A stretch of DNA of 38,940 nt from NCBI GenBank assembly GCA_020848835.1, contig JADLHJ010000026.1, forward strand, positions 1-38,940, written 5' to 3'. The stretch comes from Candidatus Hydrogenedentota bacterium (GTDB lineage Bacteria > Hydrogenedentota > Hydrogenedentia > Hydrogenedentales > SLHB01). Both the position numbers and the translations under genes were made by a program. The notes beneath the pieces are model-generated. The model was not told the DNA's origin. It made no database searches and saw only the letters and a list, made by a program, of their open reading frames with translations. Numbering within the stretch: position 1 is the first letter of the stretch; each line of letters opens with the position of its first letter. Shown here piece by piece: positions 25,329 through 31,790 of the stretch.

Positions 25329-26699
25329 ATGGGTGGGGACGCGAATCTCTCGATAAGCCGGCGACACGGACGCGGCGGTGCGTTGCTGTTCGTCGATCTT
25401 GTTGCCTTTGCGGCATCGATCGCCGCCGCGCTGGTATTGCGATTTGGTCTGTCCGTTCCGTACGAGCACCAAATTCCGTACTTGTACTTCTGGCCTCTGC
25501 TTTTGATTTGGCGCGTGTTCTGCGCTGGGGCCTTCGACCTCTACGATTTCAGGCGCAGACTTACCTTGAGCGATTTCGCGTTTAACGCGGTCGGCGCGTC
25601 GGTGGTCGCGGTGCTGGGCGGGTATATCCTGCTGGCTACGGTGCAACTCTATTATCTTCCCGAAACTAAATTGTCGCGTGTCGTGGCCGGGATCGATCTG
25701 GTCCTGTTGGCGCTTTGGTTCATCGCATCGCGTGGATTTGCGTTGATGCTGTTGCGCGCACGCGGATACTGCGTGCGTTTACTGGTGTTGGGGCAGGAAG
25801 CATCGCATGTGCCGCTCGCAGAAGAGATTCGCGCGCACGCACCGAAAATGCTCGATGTCATAACGGCGAAGCCAAATGAGACACAATCGTATGCGGCGGC
25901 GCTGGGCGATGCGCTCGCGGCGGGACGCGTCGATCAGATCGTGCTCGCGGATGTGGCTCTGCCGCAGGCGGAGCTCAATGCGCTCCTCGCGCAGTGCGAC
26001 CGCAGTGATGCGGATGTGTTTCTGCTGCCGGGGATCGACATGTCTATCATCGCGAACACGCGCGTATGCAGCATCGCGGGCTTGCCGTTGATACCGATGC
26101 GCCCTTCAATTCTCACGAGCGCGTACGGACCAGTGAAGCGAATCGTCGATGTAACCGTGTCTGTGGTCCTGGTGATCCTGGGATTGCCAATCGCTGCGAT
26201 CGTTGCGCTTTTGATTCGCGCGGAGTCAGCGGGCCCCGTTCTGTTTTCGCAGGAACGCGCGGGGCGTGACCGCAAACCGTATCGGCTCTACAAATTCCGC
26301 ACGATGATCGCCGACGCGGAATTGGAAACGGGACCGGTGCTGTCGCAACGTGGCGATCCGCGTGTGACGCGGCTGGGCCGCACGTTGCGCAAGTACCGCG
26401 TTGACGAATGGCCGCAGCTTTGGAACGTGTTGCTCGGCCAGATGAGTCTCGTCGGCCCGCGACCGGAGCGACCGGAGTTCATCGAACGTTTCATCGCGGA
26501 GAACCCGCTTTACGAACGGCGCTTCCTGGTGAAGCCCGGCCTCACGGGCCTGGCCCAAATCCACGGCCGCTACGACAGCGACTATGCGCATAAGCTGCGC
26601 TACGATCTCATCTATATCAATTCGGTTTCATTTCTCACGGATGCGCAAATTTTGGCGTCCACAATCCGAACAATCTTTACTGGATACGGCGCACGTTAG
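25329..26699 (+). CDS. polyprenyl-phosphate glycosylphosphotransferase (WbaP/WcaJ type)
   Basis: Membrane enzyme that moves a sugar-1-phosphate from a nucleotide sugar to undecaprenyl phosphate, the first step of exopolysaccharide or O-antigen synthesis. About 456 residues from ATG 25329; a GTG six bases earlier is equally possible, and no ribosome binding site decides. The N-terminal half has four hydrophobic segments (for example [20 protein letters not shown] and [19 protein letters not shown]), then a Rossmann-like central domain. One more hydrophobic segment ([20 protein letters not shown]) enters the catalytic domain: [57 protein letters not shown] and [10 protein letters not shown]. 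All are hallmark motifs. No other polysaccharide genes adjoin it. Confidence 0.93.
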   Translation: MGGDANLSISRRHGRGGALLFVDLVAFAASIAAALVLRFGLSVPYEHQIPYLYFWPLLLIWRVFCAGAFDLYDFRRRLTLSDFAFNAVGASVVAVLGGYILLATVQLYYLPETKLSRVVAGIDLVLLALWFIASRGFALMLLRARGYCVRLLVLGQEASHVPLAEEIRAHAPKMLDVITAKPNETQSYAAALGDALAAGRVDQIVLADVALPQAELNALLAQCDRSDADVFLLPGIDMSIIANTRVCSIAGLPLIPMRPSILTSAYGPVKRIVDVTVSVVLVILGLPIAAIVALLIRAESAGPVLFSQERAGRDRKPYRLYKFRTMIADAELETGPVLSQRGDPRVTRLGRTLRKYRVDEWPQLWNVLLGQMSLVGPRPERPEFIERFIAENPLYERRFLVKPGLTGLAQIHGRYDSDYAHKLRYDLIYINSVSFLTDAQILASTIRTIFTGYGAR

Positions 26700-26708
26700 A
26701 ACGCGTCG

Positions 26709-27395
26709 CTATACCTGTGTGCGTTCCTGATCGACCTTTTCGCGAAACGCGGGTAGCGCTTCGTTTAGGCGTGCACCGGGTTTGAAGATGCTCGACGTGC
26801 CCAGAACAAAATAGTTCGCGCCGGCGTTGGCGAGGAGCGCTGCATTGCGCGCGTTGATGTTGCCGTCCACTTCGATGTCGATGGTCTTCTCGCGGTACGT
26901 GATATTCTCGCGCAGGATGCGCACACGCTCGAACGAATTGGAAATAATCTTCTGGCCCGCATAACCGGGATCGACGGTCATCACCATCACGCGATCAACC
27001 AATTCAAACAGAAAGTCCAGCTTCGTAAGTGGCGTCGCAGGGTTGATCGCGATACCCGGCGATGCGCCCGCGGCGCGAATCTGCGCCAACGTGCGATGCG
27101 CGTGGACGCAGGTTTCGACATGAACGCTGATCGTGTTGCAACCCGCTTCCGCAAAACGCTCGATGTAATCTTCCGGTTTTGTGATCATCAGGTGCGCGTG
27201 GCAGGGCAATCCGCAGACACGCCGAGCGGCTTTAATGAAATCGAAACCGAGCGTGAAGTTCGGCACGAAGATTCCGTCCATGATGTCGAAATGCAACTCG
27301 TCGCAACCGGCCTGCTCCAGCGTGCGTAGATCGTCTTCCAATCGTGCCAGGTTTGCGCACATCACGGATGCGGTGTATTTCAACTTGTTATTCAA
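26709..27395 (-). CDS. ribulose-phosphate/allulose-phosphate 3-epimerase family protein
   Basis: TIM-barrel epimerase of 228 residues that inverts C3 of a ketopentose or ketohexose phosphate. The motifs are SVMCANLARLEDDL, ELHFDIMDGIFVPNFTLG, HAHLMITKPEDYIE, SVHVET, VMVMTVDPGYAGQKI, DIEVDGNI and FVLGTSSIF. Standard ribulose-phosphate epimerases (Rpe) read SVNPGFGGQ where this has TVDPGYAGQ; E. coli AlsE (D-allulose-6-phosphate 3-epimerase) reads TVDPGFAGQ and also begins with a similar SLMCMDL. It may therefore act on allulose-6-phosphate or another hexulose phosphate. A ribokinase-type gene lies upstream on the same strand, across a 300-base repeat cluster. It ends 10 bases from the convergent glycosylphosphotransferase gene. 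Confidence 0.88.
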   Translation of the reverse strand: MNNKLKYTASVMCANLARLEDDLRTLEQAGCDELHFDIMDGIFVPNFTLGFDFIKAARRVCGLPCHAHLMITKPEDYIERFAEAGCNTISVHVETCVHAHRTLAQIRAAGASPGIAINPATPLTKLDFLFELVDRVMVMTVDPGYAGQKIISNSFERVRILRENITYREKTIDIEVDGNINARNAALLANAGANYFVLGTSSIFKPGARLNEALPAFREKVDQERTQV

Positions 27396-27424
27396 AATGT
27401 ATCCTTCTAAGAATTTCTAACAAA

Positions 27425-27680
27425 ATTGCCGGAACCCCTTCAGGGTTCAATACACGTTGGTGTCGGCTTACCCAGGGTAGGCCCGCCTACGTCGAAGCGA
27501 CTCCGGTGGTCCAACCCTGGGCTACATGCCCTAATCCCTTCGGGATAAAGTCCGTTCATTGTCTAACATCCAAGGCCAACCCTGGGCTACGTGCCATCCC
27601 TTCGGGATAAAGTCCGTTCATTGTCTAACATCCAAAGCCAACCCTGGGCTATGTGCCGGAATCCCTTCGGGATGTTCAAA
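27425..27680. repeat. cluster of 62-65-base tandem repeats with small hairpins
   Basis: The unit starts AACCCTGGGCTA and contains the hairpin ATCCC-TTC-GGGAT followed by ATAAAGTCCGTTCATTGTCT. Unit starts are at 27513, 27578 and 27640; the third unit is incomplete. Hairpins lie at 27534-27546, 27596-27608 and 27661-27673. A related inverted piece (TACCCAGGGTA) and another small hairpin (AACCC/GGGTT) precede them. The cluster fills the gap between the epimerase and ribokinase genes. Confidence 0.85.
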
Positions 27681-27694
27681 TATTGTTAGAGGCC

Positions 27695-28621
27695 CTAAGC
27701 CTTACGTTCTTTCAAGAATCTTTCCACCGCATCACGCGTCGGCATTGCTGTTTGCGCGCCTGCAGAGAGTGTTGCAAGCGCGCCTGCGGCATTTGCGTAG
27801 CGCACGGCTTCGAGCGCGGAGCCGGCGTTCCACTGAATTGCGAGCGCCGCGGTAAACGCATCGCCCGCGGCGACGGTATCCATGGGCGACACATCGTATG
27901 CGGGCACATGAAACCATTCGTCAACGCTCATATAGAACGCACCGCTGCCGCCCATCTTGATGACGACTTCGCGCGCGCCCTGTTCGATCAGGTGCGCCGC
28001 CGCCTGACGCGCGGTCTCGACGGAAATCACCGCGATACCGGTCATCGCTTCGGCTTCCGTTTCGTTCGGCGTCACAATGCCTGCGAGTTCGATCAGGCGC
28101 TGGTGCACGTGTTGCGCGGGGCCTGCATCGAGCACGGTCAAGACATTTGCTTTGCGCGCCGCAGCGAGAACCACTTCGACTGCATCCAACGGAATTTCCA
28201 GTTGTAGTAGCACCGCGTCAAACGACGAGAGCTCGTCTTCGATCTTCGCGACTTCCGCAACGGTAACGCCGGTGTTCGCGGCGGGCGTAACGACGATACA
28301 GTTCTCGCCATTGTCTGCGACAGTGATCACCGCCGTGCCGGTGGGTTCGGTGGCGTGCGATGCGAGATAACGGAGGTCGATGCCTTCTCTCGTAAGGTTT
28401 TCGCGTTGCATCGCGCCGAATGCGTCGTCGCCCACGCATCCCGCGAAATACGTTTCCGCGCCCAAGCGCGCCGCTGCGACGGCCTGGTTCGCGCCTTTGC
28501 CGCCGGTAAACGTGGCGAAGGACAGGCCGATGACCGACTCGCCGGGCTTGGGAATACGGGGCACACGCGTGACCAGATCGATGTTCGCGCTGCCCACAAC
28601 AAGAATACGGCGGTTGCTCAC
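27695..28621 (-). CDS. rbsK: ribokinase (PfkB family sugar kinase)
   Basis: Cytoplasmic kinase that phosphorylates ribose or a related sugar at O5/O6. GTG 28621 is chosen because CTCC (28630-28633) gives a GGAG site 8 bases before it and the protein then starts MSNRRILVVGSANIDLVTRV, as ribokinases do; a TTG at 28645 is less likely. It has 308 residues. PfkB motifs are FTGGKGANQAVAAARLGAET near residue 40, the substrate region DAGPAQ, NETEAEAMTG, and the catalytic end motif MDTVAAGDAFTAAL, where most ribokinases have GAGD. With the AlsE-like epimerase downstream it suggests use of ribose or an allose-type sugar; the exact sugar is not shown by the sequence. Confidence 0.9.
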   Translation of the reverse strand: MSNRRILVVGSANIDLVTRVPRIPKPGESVIGLSFATFTGGKGANQAVAAARLGAETYFAGCVGDDAFGAMQRENLTREGIDLRYLASHATEPTGTAVITVADNGENCIVVTPAANTGVTVAEVAKIEDELSSFDAVLLQLEIPLDAVEVVLAAARKANVLTVLDAGPAQHVHQRLIELAGIVTPNETEAEAMTGIAVISVETARQAAAHLIEQGAREVVIKMGGSGAFYMSVDEWFHVPAYDVSPMDTVAAGDAFTAALAIQWNAGSALEAVRYANAAGALATLSAGAQTAMPTRDAVERFLKERKA

Positions 28622-28833
28622 CTGCGCTGCTCCATGAATCGACAATCCAAGCGAGAAGAATAGCCATCCGCGAGGCGCTTTGGAAAGCCGCCGCTCCTGA
28701 TGTTGCGCGAACCTCCCTTTTCTGGCGCACTTTTGATTATCAAGAAGGTGACTCCTAGGGGGGTGTAAAAAAATTTTTTTGACGATTCAAGGGGGGGTGT
28801 AGGGGCGAAAATCATCGTAAGTCGTGGTTTCAT
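28618..28833 (-). CDS. doubtful 71-aa frame ahead of ribokinase
   Basis: ATG 28833 has AGGAG 6 bases before it. The frame (starting MKPRLTMIFAPTPPLESSKK) ends with TGA overlapping the ribokinase GTG in GTGA, the layout of coupled genes. Against it, the frame crosses G-runs and an A7T7 tract that look like a repeat, and no family was recognised. It may be a leader peptide or a chance frame. Confidence 0.2.
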   Translation of the reverse strand: MKPRLTMIFAPTPPLESSKKFFYTPLGVTFLIIKSAPEKGGSRNIRSGGFPKRLADGYSSRLDCRFMEQRR

Positions 28834-28880
28834 GGTCGTCTCCTGTTGCGCACCCCCCGGGGGGTGTGAGGGGGTGTGCA
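28754..28880. repeat. G-run and A7T7 repeat region
   Basis: Four runs of five to seven G, most followed by TGT, occur at 28758-28763, 28791-28797, 28859-28864 and near 28870. A perfect A7T7 palindrome lies at 28767-28780, and a 16-base palindrome CACCCCCCGGGGGGTG at 28851-28866. The G-runs could form quadruplexes on the plus strand. The rest of 28881-29052 shows no gene or signal. Confidence 0.65.
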
Positions 28881-29052
28881 GGGCGCTGGACGGTTCGTGT
28901 CGCGGTTGCGAATGCTCCATGTGCCTCTCCAAGTTTGGCGTATTGCGTTATTGCGGGTGATGAAAGGTCTCCTGATCATTTGCCCAGCGCGTTGCACTGG
29001 GGATGTCATGAAAAAGCGTGTGTCACGCGAAGCAGAGCTTCTGTCACGGGTG

Positions 29053-29079
29053 CGTTCCCAAGCAGGGAGCTTGGGAACG
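29053..29079. repeat. palindrome sharing the 11-bp stem of 3224-3248
   Basis: CGTTCCCAAGC (29053-29063) pairs perfectly with GCTTGGGAACG (29069-29079) around AGGGA. The stem is identical to that at 3224-3248, but the loop differs in length and sequence. It lies 20 bases after the stop codon of the beta-helix gene and has no T-run. Confidence 0.8.
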
Positions 29080-29099
29080 AGTTTCTATGGCGGGGACCC

Positions 29100-30908
29100 T
29101 TACTGCTTCTTTTCCTCGAAGTCGTTGTCGTGTACGTTGCAGGTGTCGATTCGGTTTTGGTTGCGGTTGTTGAAGTTCATCGGCGTGGGCACGTTGTAGA
29201 CCTTGTTGTTTCGGACCTCGATGAAACCGCTGCCCTCGTCGAGATAGATACCGCCGGGCCAACCAGGGTTGTCGTGGATGTGGTTGCCCTCTATCACCGT
29301 GCCGGGCATGTTGCCCAAGGTGTAGATGCCGCCGCCGTCGAGCCGCTTTTGCATGACGTGGTGAATGTGGTTGTTCGCGATGCGATTGTCGCGCGCGGGC
29401 GTCGGCGATTCGTAGATGAAGGGAATTGGATAGGTCGAGCCGCCGGCGTCTTCCTCGCCCCATCCCCAGCCAATCGAAATGCCGCTGTAGGGCAAGTTGT
29501 AGATCTCATTTCCTTCAATGGTCGTATTTTGCACGTAGCCGGCAAAAATACCGACGCTTCCCTCAAGCTCAACGCCGACATCGTGGATAGAACACTTTTC
29601 GACTTGGATATTTTTGACAAGCATCGCACCTCCCAAGTCATCAAGCTCTTTTGTATCGCTTGCGTGCACACCGGCGAAGGGATGATGCGCGTACTCGTTT
29701 ACGCCTCCGATTTGAATCGCGCTTCCGCCGATATCGAAAAAAGAACAATTTCGAATGGCTACATCGCGCGCAGCGAATTCCCCCGCCTTTACCGGGGGAT
29801 CGATATTGAGCGCCGCGCCACCAATTCGGGTAAACGTGCAGGATTCGAACACAATGTCGTGCGATGCCTTTATGACGATGGCGGCTTCCGGCTTGTGATA
29901 TTCGTTGTGAACATTGACCAAAAACCCATCGCGTTCGTACAGATTCTTCGGAACGATAATAAAGTTCGCCTGGACATCCGGATGTCCGCCCGGCCACTCC
30001 CAACTTGCCGCTTCGGCAAAAGTGATTCCTTCAAAACGAATGTGGTGCGCACGGCCTTCCACCTTTGAATCGCCGATGGTTAGCAACTTGTCCCTCTGTG
30101 TCATGATCGACACCGACGCTTTCATGTCTTCGCCATCGCGCGGCACGTAATGAAGCGTGTCGCTTGTAGCGTCCGCATACCATTCGCCCGGTTCATCCAG
30201 CAGTTCGAGTGCATTCTCGATATATGCCGGCGTTTCCGCGCGCACGCCTTCCTTGCGCGACATCAGCATGAATTCGGGCATCTGCATGCGGACCTTTGCG
30301 CGACTGCCGTCTTGCGCAGCAATTGCAGCGACCTTGCAGGTCATGTGCGACCACGAGTTGAAGAAGCCGAACTCAATTTCTGCGGGGTTTTTCCATTTTG
30401 TCATTGCGACGTCCGGCATGATGAACCCCGCATCAGTGTCAATTGCCTTGAGATCGCCGTAGCGTTCCGCACCTTCCGGAAACGTCCCGCGCGCGCGTTG
30501 CGCCCGGACATCGTTTACGAACAACTGCCGCACATGCTTGCCATTCAGTTTTGCTGTCCAACGCCCATTGGCGTCCGCCGTCCAATTCTCGATGTGCGTG
30601 CCACGGGTTAGCGCGGGCTTCGCTCCGGGCGCCGCGCGGAAGATTACGTAGTGACCGTTCGAGCCGCTGTGGCGCGCATCGAGCTTTAAGACGTCGTCGA
30701 GACGCAATACGCCGTCGCCGATTTCTACGACGAGGTCGTTTTGCATATCGCGATTGTTTGCAACCACAGCATCGAGCGCGTTGCGTAGTTGTACGGTGGC
30801 ATCAGGGCCCGGCTGAACTTTTGCGAGAACGGCAACCGATTCTGGGAATGCGCGGACGAGCGCGGATAGCGTAATCGCGAGGAAAAGAGTTGTGCGAGTA
30901 GTATGCAT
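29100..30908 (-). CDS. secreted right-handed beta-helix protein, probable glycoside hydrolase or lyase
   Basis: Protein of 602 residues with a signal peptide (MHTTRTTLFLAITLSALVRA). The N-terminal third (DGVLRLDDVLKLDARHSGSN, then FRAAPGAKPALTRGTHIENW) is the opening seen in beta-helix carbohydrate-active proteins such as the GH120/GH141-like groups. From about residue 290 come repeated beta-helix coils with N-x-I-x-x turns: IVFESCTFTRIGGAALNID, VAIRNCSFFDIGGSAIQIGG, TTIEGNEIYNLPYSGISIGW, NRIANNHIHHVMQKRLDGGG and TVIEGNHIHDNPGWPGGIYL. DGGGIYT and the Asp/Glu-rich turns could hold the active site. It probably acts on a plant or algal polysaccharide outside the cytoplasm; the family and substrate remain open. 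It stands alone between repeats. Confidence 0.82.
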   Translation of the reverse strand: MHTTRTTLFLAITLSALVRAFPESVAVLAKVQPGPDATVQLRNALDAVVANNRDMQNDLVVEIGDGVLRLDDVLKLDARHSGSNGHYVIFRAAPGAKPALTRGTHIENWTADANGRWTAKLNGKHVRQLFVNDVRAQRARGTFPEGAERYGDLKAIDTDAGFIMPDVAMTKWKNPAEIEFGFFNSWSHMTCKVAAIAAQDGSRAKVRMQMPEFMLMSRKEGVRAETPAYIENALELLDEPGEWYADATSDTLHYVPRDGEDMKASVSIMTQRDKLLTIGDSKVEGRAHHIRFEGITFAEAASWEWPGGHPDVQANFIIVPKNLYERDGFLVNVHNEYHKPEAAIVIKASHDIVFESCTFTRIGGAALNIDPPVKAGEFAARDVAIRNCSFFDIGGSAIQIGGVNEYAHHPFAGVHASDTKELDDLGGAMLVKNIQVEKCSIHDVGVELEGSVGIFAGYVQNTTIEGNEIYNLPYSGISIGWGWGEEDAGGSTYPIPFIYESPTPARDNRIANNHIHHVMQKRLDGGGIYTLGNMPGTVIEGNHIHDNPGWPGGIYLDEGSGFIEVRNNKVYNVPTPMNFNNRNQNRIDTCNVHDNDFEEKKQ

Positions 30909-30919
30909 CGAGAAACCCC

Positions 30920-30950
30920 AAGACCGCCTAAATGCGGAACTACGAACCTG
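30920..30950. repeat. 31-base dispersed repeat, copy 2
   Basis: This starts AAGACCGCCTAAATGCGGAA and ends CTACGAACCTG, just upstream of the beta-helix gene start. It differs from 18809-18839 at three positions, two of them in the hairpin stem, which is shortened to CCGC/GCGG. Confidence 0.75.
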
Positions 30951-31002
30951 GACAAAGTGTAGCCGAACATCCCAATTGCCGTTCGGTCAATTTCTGCCAG
31001 CG

Positions 31003-31043
31003 TAACAAAACGCGGCCCAATGCGCAGTGGAGCGCACGGGCCG
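31003..31043 (-). terminator. Rho-independent terminator of the RNA-binding protein gene
   Basis: On the minus strand CGGCCC (31043-31038) and TGCGC pair with GCGCA and GGGCCG (31018-31013) to form a two-part stem with small bulges, followed by CGTTTTGTT. It lies 22 bases after the stop codon of the RRM gene. Confidence 0.7.
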
Positions 31044-31064
31044 AAAACGACATAAAGAAAGCTG

Positions 31065-31337
31065 CTATCGATAATCGCGGCGCGGGGGGCGTTCTTCGCG
31101 CGGGCGCGCTTCGTTGATTTTCAGCGGGCGGCCTTTGAGGTCCTTGCCGTTCAGTCCGGCGATGGCGGCTTCGCCTTCGCTCTTATTGCCCATTTCGACA
31201 AACCCAAACCCGCGCGACTGGCCGGTCATCTTGTCGATGATCACGCTGGCGGACTTCACCGTCCCGTATGCCCCGAACGCACCGCGGAGGTCGTCGTCCG
31301 TTGCGCCATACGCCAGATTGCCCACGTAAAGATTCAT
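31065..31337 (-). CDS. small single-RRM RNA-binding protein
   Basis: Protein of 90 residues made of one RNA recognition motif: RNP2 LYVGNL at residues 3-8, RNP1 RGFGFVEM near residue 42, and a short Arg/Pro-rich tail (RPREERPPRRDYR). It resembles the Rbp proteins of cyanobacteria and other bacteria, which bind single-stranded RNA and are often cold-regulated. AGAGGAG precedes the ATG. A good promoter at 31529-31501 implies a leader of about 155 bases, long enough for control at the RNA level, and a terminator follows. RNA targets are unknown. Confidence 0.93.
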   Translation of the reverse strand: MNLYVGNLAYGATDDDLRGAFGAYGTVKSASVIIDKMTGQSRGFGFVEMGNKSEGEAAIAGLNGKDLKGRPLKINEARPREERPPRRDYR

Positions 31338-31500
31338 TGCGATCTCCTCTGATTACCTCTGCACAGGATATACCGAAACCACGAAACGGGTTGACCCATA
31401 AAGGAAGTGCCGGCTGGAGGAATGTTGGACGTGTTGCGACTGACCGTGTATCTCGATTCTCTCACACAACCCGCGCCGCCGACGTGGGCGCGTGCAAAAA

Positions 31501-31529
31501 TGTATAACACATCGCTTTGTATCTTGCAA
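31501..31529 (-). promoter_or_regulatory. putative sigma70-type promoter of the RRM gene
   Basis: On the minus strand TTGCAA (31529-31524) and TATACA (31506-31501) are exactly 17 bases apart. Transcription from here would begin near 31494 and give a leader of about 155 bases before ATG 31337. Confidence 0.55.
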
Positions 31530-31667
31530 TAGGGTTGTAGCGGAGCAGGCGATTGAAATGTAGCGTTGCAAAGGGAAGACAGCGTGTCAGCGCGCTGACT
31601 TTGTGCCGTCTCGACGCGGTGCCCGGGACTGCTGTTTTGCGATTTACTATCAATGTAGGCAGCGAAG

Positions 31668-31695
31668 TTGCGCCGCATTAGAAGCGTGCTATACT
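31668..31695 (+). promoter_or_regulatory. putative sigma70-type promoter of the hybrid histidine kinase
   Basis: TTGCGC (31668-31673) and TATACT (31690-31695) are 16 bases apart, about 95 bases before ATG 31791. The promoter diverges from that of the RRM gene. The stretch 31338-31790 holds these two promoters and no gene. Confidence 0.45.
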
Positions 31696-31790
31696 GCGGG
31701 CCGCATGGCTATGCAGTGGGGAAACTCGTAGCGCGTACGGGCTCGGCTCGGGGGACGAGGCCGCGCAAGTAGCGCGCACAGCGGTAGAGC

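Noticed and set aside
27425..27680. Repeat cluster considered as a CRISPR array
   Set aside because: The units are 62-65 bases and nearly identical over most of their length; there are no unique spacers of regular size between short repeats and no cas gene nearby.
28824..30068. 414-residue plus-strand open frame opposite the beta-helix gene
   Set aside because: Most of it is antisense to the beta-helix gene, whose signal peptide and repeated coils are convincing. The translated sequence has no recognisable domain.
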